Source: Flavisolibacter ginsengisoli DSM 18119 (lineage in GTDB: Bacteria > Bacteroidota > Bacteroidia > Chitinophagales > Chitinophagaceae). From it: a stretch of 64,000 nt of DNA. Below are positions 43,852-52,390 of the stretch, one piece after another. How positions within the stretch are numbered: the stretch's first letter is position 1; every line of letters begins with the position of its first letter. The notes beneath the pieces were generated by a model, which saw nothing but the letters and a program-made list of their open reading frames with translations, was not told where the DNA came from and did no database searches. Both the position numbers and the translations under genes were made by a program. The stretch spans positions 1 to 64,000 of the forward strand of contig NZ_FQUU01000009.1 in the NCBI RefSeq assembly GCF_900129295.1. The letters run 5' to 3'.

Positions 43852-45018
43852 TTAAGGCGTGTCAGGATTGGTTGAATCAGTTCCTGCCATGTTCCTTCCT
43901 ACACCTTCTTTCACATCAGTAGGATTGTTTCCCATGGAGAGCGGATCGCCATTAAATGTCTTTCCTGTTGCCGGACCCGGAATATTGTTCAGGTCAACCT
44001 TATTTACGTTGCTCACCGCGTGAATATCCATTAAAAGCTTTGGCTTGCGATGCATCAAAGGCTCAAAGGTTTCACCTGGTTTTTTGATGCCAGTATAATG
44101 TCCCTGTGATATCACAGAGTGCCTGTTTACTGTAGTAGGTCCTTCAATGACCCAATCCGAAACTTTCTTTTTTTCAAAGCGGCAGTCATTACAGATCCAG
44201 TCTTCCACTTCACCCCATTGGTCCTTTCTTCCGGTTACCCTTAATACATCATCACCGCGCATCCATAAACGTACCTTTCCTTTACAGGTCGGGCAATCAC
44301 GGTGTGCTTCTACAGGCTTGGTGAACCAAACCCTGTTCTTAAACCGGAAGGTTCTGTCTGTCAGTGCGCCTACCGGGCAAACATCTATGACATTACCTAT
44401 GAATTCACTATCCAGGGATTCCCTGATGTATGTGGCTATTTGCGCATGATCTCCTCTATCCAATACACCATGTTCGCGTTGGCCAGCCACCTGGTTGGCA
44501 GTATGCACACAGCGGTAGCATAATATGCACCGCGTCATATGCAGCTGGATATAAGGGCCAAGATCAATACGCTCAAAAGTTCTTTTACGAAACTCAAAGC
44601 GGCTGCCCTCAGTACCATGTGCATAGCTAAGGTCCTGGAGATCACATTCCCCTGCCTGGTCGCAGACAGGGCAATCCAGCGGATGGTTTATTAAAAGGAA
44701 TTCAACCACTCCTTTTCTTGCTTCAAGCACGGCTGGATTGGTAATGTTCTCTACGATCATTCCATCCATTACATTGGTCCTGCAGGAAGCTACCAGCTTA
44801 GGCATAGGCCGTGGATCTGCTGTAGATCCGGCAGCCACTTTCACCATGCAGGTGCGGCAATATCCACCCGTGTTCTTCAACTTGCTGTAATAACACATGG
44901 TGGGGGGGACAATATCACCACCTATCATCCTTGCAGCCTGCAGAATACTCGTCCCCGGCTCCACCTCAATGGTGATGTTGTCTATAGTTACCTTGAATAA
45001 TTTCTTTTCTTCAGCCAT
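43852..45018 (-). CDS. nuoG: NADH-quinone oxidoreductase subunit G, short form
   Basis: 388 residues, about half the usual 700-900. Ligands for [2Fe-2S] N1b are in CYYSKLKNTGGYCRTC plus a later Cys (about 42-90), for N5 in HPLDCPVCDQAGECD (about 118), and for N4 in CILCYRCVHT with CPVGALTD. A CxxC...CxxC segment (CPTCKG, CNDC; about 240-280) replaces the start of the molybdopterin-like domain. The rest of that domain is absent and the tail is rich in Pro, Gly and Asn. Short NuoG proteins are usual in Bacteroidota. A heptameric repeat and TAATTTTG box lie just upstream. Confidence 0.93.
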   Translation of the reverse strand: MAEEKKLFKVTIDNITIEVEPGTSILQAARMIGGDIVPPTMCYYSKLKNTGGYCRTCMVKVAAGSTADPRPMPKLVASCRTNVMDGMIVENITNPAVLEARKGVVEFLLINHPLDCPVCDQAGECDLQDLSYAHGTEGSRFEFRKRTFERIDLGPYIQLHMTRCILCYRCVHTANQVAGQREHGVLDRGDHAQIATYIRESLDSEFIGNVIDVCPVGALTDRTFRFKNRVWFTKPVEAHRDCPTCKGKVRLWMRGDDVLRVTGRKDQWGEVEDWICNDCRFEKKKVSDWVIEGPTTVNRHSVISQGHYTGIKKPGETFEPLMHRKPKLLMDIHAVSNVNKVDLNNIPGPATGKTFNGDPLSMGNNPTDVKEGVGRNMAGTDSTNPDTP

Positions 45019-45025
45019 CTTATTA

Positions 45026-45053
45026 AGTCAAAAGTCAAAATTAAAAAGTCAAA
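45026..45053. repeat. 7-base repeat AGTCAAA before nuoG
   Basis: AGTCAAA AGTCAAA ATTAAAA AGTCAAA in strict phase. Read on the minus strand it contains TAATTTTG, a perfect -7 box 20-30 bases before the nuoG ATG, so it may be an internal promoter. Confidence 0.75.
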
Positions 45054-45057
45054 ATGC

Positions 45058-45447
45058 TTATTCTTTACCCACTTGTCCTGCTTTCACAATGACACTTGCT
45101 ATTATCTTCGAAATTTCATCTGCTTCTTTCAGCAGACCTTCAATTCTTTCTTTATCAATATCCATTGTATCTCTAATCAAACACAACCAGTACTTCGTTT
45201 CATTTGCGGATTTCAGAGCTATGGTATTAAAGTTTTTCCAATCTCTTTTGGAACTGCCTGCTTTGCCTTCCACCAGGTTAGCTCCTATTGAACTCGCACT
45301 TTTTATTAATTGATTAAACAATGAATTATATACATTATCAAACATTGCATCTTTTACCAGGAATATCACGTCCCTGGCAAAGAAAAAGCACCTATGCCTG
45401 ATATTATATGGTTTACCGGGTTCTTCTATGATATTCTCAAAATCCAT
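45058..45447 (-). CDS. Four-helix-bundle protein (23S rRNA intervening-sequence type)
   Basis: 129 residues. FARDVIFLVKDAMFDNVYNSLFNQLIKSASSIGANLVEGKAGSSKRDWKNFNTIALKSANETKYWLCLIRD fits the S23/IVP four-helix-bundle family: amphipathic helices, the SIGANLVEG turn and the AxxExxYWL third helix. Members were first found in insertions of 23S rRNA genes; the function is unknown. It lies inside the nuo operon, between nuoF and nuoG, with heptameric repeats on both sides, so it looks like a later insertion that kept operon direction. Confidence 0.85.
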   Translation of the reverse strand: MDFENIIEEPGKPYNIRHRCFFFARDVIFLVKDAMFDNVYNSLFNQLIKSASSIGANLVEGKAGSSKRDWKNFNTIALKSANETKYWLCLIRDTMDIDKERIEGLLKEADEISKIIASVIVKAGQVGKE

Positions 45448-45492
45448 ATTACCTGTTCTAAGTCAAAATCCTAAAGCAACTTCCTATTTTTT

Positions 45493-45519
45493 ACTTTTTA
45501 CTTTTGACTTTTGACTTCT
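45493..45519. repeat. 7-base repeat ACTTTTK at the end of nuoF
   Basis: ACTTTTT ACTTTTG ACTTTTG ACTTCT; the last unit overlaps the nuoF stop codon. It is the same heptamer as before nuoF and nuoG. Confidence 0.75.
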
Positions 45520-46870
45520 ATGCTACTGATACTTCCAACGGATCCGCATAATGCGCTAATCCAAAGTTTCTCTTCTGAGCTTCTTCCGGATTGAGCACAT
45601 GCCATTCAAACTCGTCACGGAAATGCCTTATGGCTGCAGCTACCGGCCAGGCAGCAGCATCACCCAATGGACAAATGGTATTGCCTTCTATCTTACTTTG
45701 AATATCCCAAAGAAGGTCAATATCACTCATCTTTCCTTTTCCATATTCAATATTATGCAGGATCTTTTCCATCCATCCTGTCCCTTCCCTGCAGGGCGAA
45801 CACTGTCCGCAGCTTTCATGACGGTAGAAACGGGCAAGCGTCATCGTATGCCTCACCACGCACTGGTCTTCATCCAGTACAATAAAGCCTCCGGACCCCA
45901 TCATGGAACCAGTGGCAAAACCACCATCAGCAAGGCTTTCATAGGTCATCATCCTTTTCTCTCCCTTCACTGTTTTCAGCAACAGGTTGGCTGGCAGGAT
46001 GGGAACTGAAGAACCTCCTGGTATACAGGCCTTTAATTTCTTTCCATTGGGAATACCACCGCAATATTCATCGCTGTAAATAAATTCCTCCACGGATATG
46101 GTCATATCTATCTCGTAGATGCCGGGCTTATTGATGTTACCACAGGCAGAGATCAGTTTCGTACCTGTAGATCGGCCCACGCCTATTTTCGCATACTCCT
46201 CTCCGCCAATATTTAATATAGGCACTATGGCAGCCAGTGTTTCCACATTGTTTACAACTGTGGGACAGTCATATAATCCTTTCACCGCAGGGAATGGTGG
46301 CTTGATACGTGGATTACCTCTTTTACCCTCAAGGCTCTCCAGCAATGCTGTTTCTTCACCACAGATATAGGCACCTGCGCCCCGCTGCACATAGATCTGG
46401 CAGTCGAAGCCTGTTCCTAAAATATTCTTTCCCAGGAAGCCCGCCTGGTTGGCCTCGGCTATGGCCTGTTCCAGGATATCCACTATCCAGGCATATTCTC
46501 CGCGTATATAGATATACGTTCTGTTAGATCCTAAAGCAAAGGATGAAACGATCAATCCCTCTATAAGCAAATGGGGAATGAATTCCATCAGGTAGCGATC
46601 CTTAAAAGTGCCTGGTTCTGATTCATCAGCATTGCATACCAGGTAGCGCGCTACTCCTTCAGGCTTAGCCAGGAAACTCCACTTCATCCCGGTAGGGAAG
46701 CCCGCACCACCCCTTCCTCTCAATCCACTTTTCTTTACCTCCTCTACAATATCTGCTGGTGCCATTTTAAAGGCTTTTTCAACGGCGGCATAGCCACCAT
46801 TCCGGCGATATACATCGTAGTTGCGGATGCCTTCAATATGTGCTTTATCTAATAATAATTTTCGGCCCAT
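45518..46870 (-). CDS. nuoF: NADH-quinone oxidoreductase subunit F
   Basis: 450 residues. GLRGRGGAGFPTGMKWSF (about 50-67) is the FMN-binding glycine loop, QRGAGAYICGEETALLESLEGKRGNPR the NADH region, and ESCGQCSPCREGTGWM (about 350) with a distal Cys binds cluster N3. It accepts hydride from NADH. It pairs with NuoE. Upstream gap of 73 bases to nuoE contains a heptamer repeat with a -7 box. Confidence 0.97.
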   Translation of the reverse strand: MGRKLLLDKAHIEGIRNYDVYRRNGGYAAVEKAFKMAPADIVEEVKKSGLRGRGGAGFPTGMKWSFLAKPEGVARYLVCNADESEPGTFKDRYLMEFIPHLLIEGLIVSSFALGSNRTYIYIRGEYAWIVDILEQAIAEANQAGFLGKNILGTGFDCQIYVQRGAGAYICGEETALLESLEGKRGNPRIKPPFPAVKGLYDCPTVVNNVETLAAIVPILNIGGEEYAKIGVGRSTGTKLISACGNINKPGIYEIDMTISVEEFIYSDEYCGGIPNGKKLKACIPGGSSVPILPANLLLKTVKGEKRMMTYESLADGGFATGSMMGSGGFIVLDEDQCVVRHTMTLARFYRHESCGQCSPCREGTGWMEKILHNIEYGKGKMSDIDLLWDIQSKIEGNTICPLGDAAAWPVAAAIRHFRDEFEWHVLNPEEAQKRNFGLAHYADPLEVSVA

Positions 46871-46877
46871 CTTATAA

Positions 46878-46905
46878 AGTCAAAAGCGAAAGGTCAAAAT
46901 TAAAT
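46878..46905. repeat. 7-base repeat before nuoF
   Basis: AGTCAAA AGCGAAA GGTCAAA ATTAAAT in phase. On the minus strand it reads TTTAATTTTGACC..., with the same TAATTTTG box and the same ATAAG-ATG end as the nuoG leader. Confidence 0.7.
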
Positions 46906-46943
46906 AGGCTGATCCCGACCCTGTGCTTATTAATATTTATTTT

Positions 46944-47441
46944 TTAATTGTTCTGAGCTGCTGTTCTCCTGCATTCATCAATGATCTGGTCCACTTTTTC
47001 CGGTGTCAGGTGTTCCTTATAGTATTTTCCCATTTGCATCATAGGCGCATAACCACAGGCTCCAAGACATTCTACAGTTTTTAAAGTGAACATTCCGTCG
47101 CTTGTAGTTTCACCAACACCAATATCCAGTTTCTTCTTGATATAGTTAATGATCTCATCACTGCCTTTCAGCATACATGGCCCGGTCTGGCAAACCTCGA
47201 AAAGGTATTTGCCTACAGGCTTTAAATTGTACATGCTATAAAAAGTGGCCACTTCGTATACTTCAATGGGCTTCAACTGCAGTAAACCGGCCACAAGATC
47301 CATGGCTTCCACACTAAGCCAACCGCCATTTTCCTCCTGTGCAAGGTGCAATAATGGTAACAGTGCACTTTTTTGTTTCCCCTCAGGGTAACGTTCAATG
47401 ATCTCCTGTACCTTTTTTAATTTTTCTTCTGAAAATTTCAT
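46944..47441 (-). CDS. nuoE: NADH-quinone oxidoreductase subunit E
   Basis: 165 residues from the ATG at 47441. Thioredoxin-like [2Fe-2S] fold with ligands in CQTGPCMLKG (C-x4-C, about 90) and ECLGACGYAP (C-x3-C, about 130) for cluster N1a. The N-terminal helical bundle has the YPEGKQKSALLPLLHLAQEENGGWLS segment typical of NuoE. Works with NuoF at NADH oxidation. Confidence 0.96.
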   Translation of the reverse strand: MKFSEEKLKKVQEIIERYPEGKQKSALLPLLHLAQEENGGWLSVEAMDLVAGLLQLKPIEVYEVATFYSMYNLKPVGKYLFEVCQTGPCMLKGSDEIINYIKKKLDIGVGETTSDGMFTLKTVECLGACGYAPMMQMGKYYKEHLTPEKVDQIIDECRRTAAQNN

Positions 47442-47507
47442 TTCCAATGCAAAATATAAGGGTAATGCAAAACAGGTTTACCGCTATGCATTATTATGAT
47501 TTACAAA

Positions 47508-48737
47508 TTATCCATCCATCTCTCCTGCTATCAGGTTCAATGAAGACATTACAATGATGGCATCACTCAACATACTTCCTTTGGTCAGTTCTTCAAATGC
47601 CTGGTAATAAATAAAGCATGGCCTGCGGAAGTGAAGGCGATAGGGTGTCCTTCCTCCATCACTTATCAGGTAAAAACCAAGTTCTCCATTAGCTCCTTCC
47701 ACGCTATTATATACTTCTCCCGGTGGAATGTCAACCTCGCCCATAACTATCTTGAAATGATAAATAAGGGCCTCCATCTTCGTGTAAACATCCTTTTTCT
47801 CTGGCAGGTAGTATTCCGGAACGTCGGCATGGAAAATAGTAGCTTCCTCACCTTTAAAGTCCTGTATCTTTCTATAGGCCTGCTCAATGATCTTCAACGA
47901 CTCACGCATTTCCTGGTTTCTCACCAGGAAGCGGTCATAACAATCACCAGTTGTACCCGTAGGAATAATGAAGTCAAAATCCTGGTAGGAACTGTAAGGT
48001 GTATGCACCCTCACGTCATAGTCAACACCTGCAGCCCTGAGGTTAGGACCCGTGAAACCATAATTCAATGCACGTTCAGCACTGATAGGCCCGGCTCCAA
48101 TGGTCCGCTCCATAAAAATGCGGTTGCGTGCAAAAAGGTTTTCAAACTCTGTAAGTACGCCAGGGTATTCCTTCAGGAATTTTTCAAGCTTGGTAAAGGC
48201 TATATCATTAAAGTCTCTTTCAAATCCACCAATACGCCCAATATTCGTTGTTAGCCGCGAACCACACACTTCCTCCCATATCTCGTAGATCAACTCACGG
48301 TATTGCATTACATACAGGAAGCCGGTATAAGCCCCTGAATCTACCCCAACTATAGAATTACAGATCAAATGATCGGCAATACGGGCCAGTTCCATAATGA
48401 TCACCCTTAAGTAATCAACTCTTTTGGGCAACTGGATACCAAGCAATTTTTCGCAGGTCAAATGCCAGCCCATATTATTGATAGGGGCAGAACAATAGTT
48501 TAACCTGTCTGTTAGAGGGGTGATCTGGTAAAGAGGTCGGCGTTCAGCAATCTTTTCAAATGCCCTGTGAATGTAACCAATGGTTTGTTCAGCAGAAACA
48601 ATACGTTCGCCATCCAGTTCAAGGATATTTTGAAACACACCATGTGTTGCCGGGTGCGTAGGCCCCAGGTTCAACCGGGTGGTTTTGGTTTCAATACTTC
48701 CTTCAGAAAGTGTGATATGTTTATCAGTCGTAGACAT
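47508..48737 (-). CDS. nuoD: NADH-quinone oxidoreductase subunit D
   Basis: 409 residues. NLGPTHPATHGVFQNILELDGE near the start with the conserved His, YLRVIIMELARIADHLI, and GRTPYRLHFRRPCF near the end are standard. It forms the quinone cavity with NuoB and NuoH. It is separate from NuoC here, unlike the fused NuoCD of enterobacteria. Last residues are SSLNLIAGEMDG. Confidence 0.97.
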   Translation of the reverse strand: MSTTDKHITLSEGSIETKTTRLNLGPTHPATHGVFQNILELDGERIVSAEQTIGYIHRAFEKIAERRPLYQITPLTDRLNYCSAPINNMGWHLTCEKLLGIQLPKRVDYLRVIIMELARIADHLICNSIVGVDSGAYTGFLYVMQYRELIYEIWEEVCGSRLTTNIGRIGGFERDFNDIAFTKLEKFLKEYPGVLTEFENLFARNRIFMERTIGAGPISAERALNYGFTGPNLRAAGVDYDVRVHTPYSSYQDFDFIIPTGTTGDCYDRFLVRNQEMRESLKIIEQAYRKIQDFKGEEATIFHADVPEYYLPEKKDVYTKMEALIYHFKIVMGEVDIPPGEVYNSVEGANGELGFYLISDGGRTPYRLHFRRPCFIYYQAFEELTKGSMLSDAIIVMSSLNLIAGEMDG

Positions 48738-48797
48738 GAAATTTATTAGTCAGCTTTAATCCCCTTGGGGAGTTCTTAAAAATGTTTCTGCCCTTTA

Positions 48798-49373
48798 TTA
48801 TTTCTTCTCTGCTTCGCTTATAGTTGTAGGCGAACCATCTGCCTGCTTGTTACCAAAGTCAAAACTTCCTCCCCTGCCAAACATTTCATCATCCTTATCT
48901 ATCCTTGTCTGGTCTTCCAGCGGAAACTCTTTGCGCTGGGGGAAGTAATCCATTTCTTCCACATTTTGAATACGTATAAGATTGGGGTGACCAACAAAGT
49001 TGACCCCATAAAAATCATATGCTTCTCTTTCCTGCCAATTGGCAGAAGCGTAAATATTTACGGCACTGAAAACATCAGGCTTATTAATATCTGTAAAAAC
49101 CTTGAAGCGAATGCGGCAGTTATCAACCAGGTTATGCAGGTGATACACCACAGCCAGCTCTCTTCCTTTATAAGCAGGATAGTGAACAGCAGTAAGATCT
49201 GTAAGAAACCTGAACTTTAGTTCCTCATCATCATATAGAAACTGGAGCATTTTAAGGTTCAGATCTTTGGGAACCTCGAAAGTGAGCATACCATAAGGCT
49301 CCTCAATGTTAGTGACCTGGTCACCAAATTTTTCAGTTAGTCGTTGTTTTATTAGGTCGTTCGATAAAGACAT
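48798..49373 (-). CDS. nuoC: NADH-quinone oxidoreductase subunit C
   Basis: 191 residues, the 30-kDa subunit. The conserved ANWQEREAYDFYGVNFVGHPNLIRI (about 110-135) is the ERExxDxxGxxFxGHPxLxRI signature. Its C-terminal tail of about 25 residues is polar. Connects NuoD and NuoI. Order nuoB-nuoC-nuoD is normal. Confidence 0.95.
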   Translation of the reverse strand: MSLSNDLIKQRLTEKFGDQVTNIEEPYGMLTFEVPKDLNLKMLQFLYDDEELKFRFLTDLTAVHYPAYKGRELAVVYHLHNLVDNCRIRFKVFTDINKPDVFSAVNIYASANWQEREAYDFYGVNFVGHPNLIRIQNVEEMDYFPQRKEFPLEDQTRIDKDDEMFGRGGSFDFGNKQADGSPTTISEAEKK

Positions 49374-49419
49374 AGTTTCTAACTCCAGCTAAACCCGCTT
49401 TGGGCGGGCCTGAGCTTAT

Positions 49420-50004
49420 TTATTGAATTCCGTAGCTTTCTAATAATTTTTTATAGTGCTCACTGTTGCGGCGGCGCAGTTCTTCCTTTCCTACAAGATC
49501 CTGCACTTTCATAAAACCGTCCAGGATAGCTTCAGGTCTGGGAGGACAACCCGGCACATACACATCCACAGGCACTACCTGGTCAATACCCTGTAGTACG
49601 CTATAGCTGTCAAAGATACCTCCACTGCAGGCGCAGGCACCTACTGCCATTACCCAACGGGGTTCAGCCATTTGCAGGTAAACCTGTTTTACCACAGGTG
49701 CCATTTTCTTAGCTATAGTACCCATTACCATTAATAAGTCACACTGACGGGGTGAAAACCCTACCCTTTCAGAACCAAAACGTGCAAGGTCATAGTGGGA
49801 CGCCATGGTGGCCATGAACTCAATTCCACAGCAAGAAGTAGCAAAAGGTAAAGGCCAGATGGAATTCTTGCGCGCCAATCCTACCACATCGCTCAACTTG
49901 GAAGCAAAGAAGCCCTCGCCCTGGTAGCCTTCCGGCATATCAACCAGGCTAATATCACTCTCCAGGGGCTTTTGTTTTATATTATATGAAACAGGACGTG
50001 CCAT
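49420..50004 (-). CDS. nuoB: NADH-quinone oxidoreductase subunit B
   Basis: 194 residues. Ligands of the last cluster N2 are in SCCGIEFM (tandem cysteines, about 58-59), GACACSGG (about 125) and PGCPPRPE (about 152). N2 hands electrons to quinone. High similarity to the PSST family along the full length. Confidence 0.96.
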   Translation of the reverse strand: MARPVSYNIKQKPLESDISLVDMPEGYQGEGFFASKLSDVVGLARKNSIWPLPFATSCCGIEFMATMASHYDLARFGSERVGFSPRQCDLLMVMGTIAKKMAPVVKQVYLQMAEPRWVMAVGACACSGGIFDSYSVLQGIDQVVPVDVYVPGCPPRPEAILDGFMKVQDLVGKEELRRRNSEHYKKLLESYGIQ

Positions 50005-50070
50005 AATAATTCAGTTTTAATTGTTCTATTTAATAATTCTCAGCTAAGCAGCCCGCTTCGTTATTAAATA

Positions 50071-50481
50071 TTAATCTTCCCAATCCAATGCTCCCTTTTT
50101 TATAATGTAGATAAATCCACAAAGGAAAAAAGCCACAAACATTAAGACAGCCCAAAAACCGCTCCAACCTAACCCCCTGAAATTAACAGCGTAAGGATAG
50201 AAAAAGATCACTTCCACATCAAATAATACAAAGAGGATGGCTACCAGGAAATACTTGATGGCCATAGGCTGACGTGCATCACCATGACTTTCAATACCGC
50301 TTGAAAAAGTTTGCAATTTGTCCGAAGTGTGTCTTTTAGGCCCCAGCAGGTGTGTAACCACCATGAGGAAACCAATCATACCCACTACAAATAACAATTG
50401 AATACCTACAGGAAAATAGCTTCCTGCACTGCTTGCATCACTAACCGTCTGGGTTACGTTCGTTTGAAGAAGATGGAACAT
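50071..50481 (-). CDS. nuoA: NADH-quinone oxidoreductase subunit A
   Basis: 136 residues from the ATG at 50481; a longer frame to 50517 would start upstream of the predicted transcript. Three membrane helices, with FSSGIESHGDARQPMAIKYFLVAILFVLFDVEVIFFYPYA carrying the conserved Cys-loop region (Ser-Gly-Ile-Glu here instead of Cys-Gly) and Glu/Asp of helix 2. First gene of nuo. Confidence 0.95.
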   Translation of the reverse strand: MFHLLQTNVTQTVSDASSAGSYFPVGIQLLFVVGMIGFLMVVTHLLGPKRHTSDKLQTFSSGIESHGDARQPMAIKYFLVAILFVLFDVEVIFFYPYAVNFRGLGWSGFWAVLMFVAFFLCGFIYIIKKGALDWED

Positions 50482-50501
50482 AAGTTTTTCAAATGGGCAC
50501 G

Positions 50502-50509
50502 CAAAAATA
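50502..50509 (-). promoter_or_regulatory. nuo operon promoter -7 box TATTTTTG
   Basis: Perfect TAnnTTTG on the minus strand, 20 bases before the nuoA ATG. The -33 TTG is not at the ideal distance. It would drive all 14 nuo genes. Confidence 0.6.
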
Positions 50510-50560
50510 AGCCACAACTATCAATCTTTAAGTTATTATTTATATGAGCTTTATCAATTG

Positions 50561-50587
50561 AAAAAGCCTCCCTGGAGGAGGCTTTTT
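50561..50587 (-). terminator. Rho-independent terminator after the TPR gene
   Basis: AAAAAGCCTCC and GGAGGCTTTTT pair over 11 bases with a 5-base loop. The A and T runs make it work in both directions. It separates the tonB-pstS-TPR operon from nuo. Confidence 0.92.
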
Positions 50588-50605
50588 ATTTATATTTAAG
50601 GAGTT

Positions 50606-52330
50606 TTATCCTTTTTTCTTCACTTTGGTAGTACCTGTTTTGGTCTTTTCCTTGGTAGCTCCACCGGACGACCCACTATTGTTTTTAGCTGGTGCACTAG
50701 GCTTGGCGTTCAATACCCCTTCAATATTCTTCAGATTGGCATTGGTAGGATCAAATTCAAGACCCTTTTGCACGTATGCAGCAGCTGCAGCTTTATCATT
50801 TTTAATATTAAAGCTGTAGATAGCTAATGTCTGCGCCGCTCTTACACCCTGGCTTTTAAAACGCACTTTGTCTGTAGCAGCAATATCTAAAACTTTTTGA
50901 TAGGCCGGCATTGCCAGTCCCTGCTCCATGCTGGTGTCAATGGAAGCAAGGGCAAGGGCGCTCCAGTAATGTCCCCAAATGCTGTCAGGAGCGATAGCTA
51001 TATATGCTTTTGCAGCACTGTCAGCTTTTTGGTAAGCTCCGCCAAAGAAATAAGGTAAGGCCACACCATTGATCAACTCTGTAGCATTTCTCTGGTCAGG
51101 CTTCCTCAGGTCAAAAGAAAGCTTGTTCAATTCAGCTTCCAGCACACGCTGGTTGTTGTTTTTTGCATCAGTGGCAGCCTTTGTCAACAAGCCTATCTGG
51201 CGTGAAAGCACACTGTCTATCTGCACTGCTTTGTATACGTCTGTCCTGATAATCTCAGGATCGTTTTTACCACACGCTGTTGCATGTAACAAATAATCTT
51301 CGCCGATTATATCTTCATCTTTGGCATGCTTGAAGAAATCGTTTACAAACTGACAGGCAGTAGTAGTGTCCTTCAACTCAAGGTAGCTATATCCCATCAG
51401 GCGGTATACCCTTGGTTTAGCATTATTGTTAGTCTGTGAGATAATATTCTTACCAATGTTCACAGCATCTGAAAACTTCTTCTGAACAAAATCTGTCTGC
51501 GCTTTCAGGTAGTCGTTTTCAACACTTGGGTCTGAATTGGAAATATATTTAGTAGCAAAGGTTTCTGCAGTGGCAAAATCTTTCTTATATAAAAGATTAT
51601 AATAATAAAGCTGTTCGTATGCGGGTGCAAATCGTGGATCTGCTGAAATAGCATTATTAAGATTCTCTAAAACTATATCTGAATACCCTTGCCCGGGTTG
51701 TGACTGTGTTTGGTACAGCATAGCTGTTCTGTAAATAGCAGGAGCAAAATTCCCTGCTTTACGATAGGCTTGTACAGCTTCTCCACCTAAATGTTTTTTA
51801 CGGTAAGCGTTACCAAGGGTCAGGAATACATCTGGATTGTTAGGTGCTATCTGTGCTGCTTCATTGAGCTTGGCAATAGCATAATCAAGGTCTCCGTTTC
51901 TTTTGGCATCGCTATAAGCATCAACATTGGCTCGTCCTATTGCTGTTAATACTACAGGATCAGCACCTTTTCTTCCTTTACTGGCAGTTATGGCCTGCTC
52001 AAAATGCTGACGGGCACCTGTTTTATTTCCTTCCAGTAATTCAACATGACCCATACCTGCCAGGAATAACGGCGCATTGCCATTTGAAGCCAAAGCTTTT
52101 TCATATAAGCTTTTAGCTCCGCTTAAATTTTCCTGTGCCAGGTAGGTTTGCCCCAGCCAATAGGTAGCTTCTATATTGTTTGGATTGGATGCAAGTAATT
52201 TATCAAAAATTGACTTGGCACTTCCATATCGTTCTGCATAAAAATTGTTAACTCCTTCCTGGATACTCTGAGCCCGTACTACAAAGGAGAGAGCCATTGC
52301 AAAAACTAAAACAATTGCCGATTTCTTCAT
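50606..52330 (-). CDS. Tetratricopeptide repeat protein
   Basis: 574 residues. A signal peptide (SAIVLVFAMALSFVVRAQ, cut near 20) is followed by many TPR units such as NPNNIEATYWLGQTYLAQENLSGAKSLYEKALA, and APNNPDVFLTLGNAYRKKHLGGEAVQAYRKA. The tail (about 545-574) is low complexity and basic (SGGATKEKTKTGTTKVKKKG). It should be a periplasmic or outer-membrane scaffold. It is the last gene after tonB, a small membrane protein and a PstS-like gene, with a 60-base gap, so it may work with that system. Confidence 0.88.
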   Translation of the reverse strand: MKKSAIVLVFAMALSFVVRAQSIQEGVNNFYAERYGSAKSIFDKLLASNPNNIEATYWLGQTYLAQENLSGAKSLYEKALASNGNAPLFLAGMGHVELLEGNKTGARQHFEQAITASKGRKGADPVVLTAIGRANVDAYSDAKRNGDLDYAIAKLNEAAQIAPNNPDVFLTLGNAYRKKHLGGEAVQAYRKAGNFAPAIYRTAMLYQTQSQPGQGYSDIVLENLNNAISADPRFAPAYEQLYYYNLLYKKDFATAETFATKYISNSDPSVENDYLKAQTDFVQKKFSDAVNIGKNIISQTNNNAKPRVYRLMGYSYLELKDTTTACQFVNDFFKHAKDEDIIGEDYLLHATACGKNDPEIIRTDVYKAVQIDSVLSRQIGLLTKAATDAKNNNQRVLEAELNKLSFDLRKPDQRNATELINGVALPYFFGGAYQKADSAAKAYIAIAPDSIWGHYWSALALASIDTSMEQGLAMPAYQKVLDIAATDKVRFKSQGVRAAQTLAIYSFNIKNDKAAAAAYVQKGLEFDPTNANLKNIEGVLNAKPSAPAKNNSGSSGGATKEKTKTGTTKVKKKG

Positions 52331-52390
52331 TTTTCGTTTTCTTTTTAGATTTAAAATTATTCAGTTTCGTTTACTTACTAGTTGTTAATG

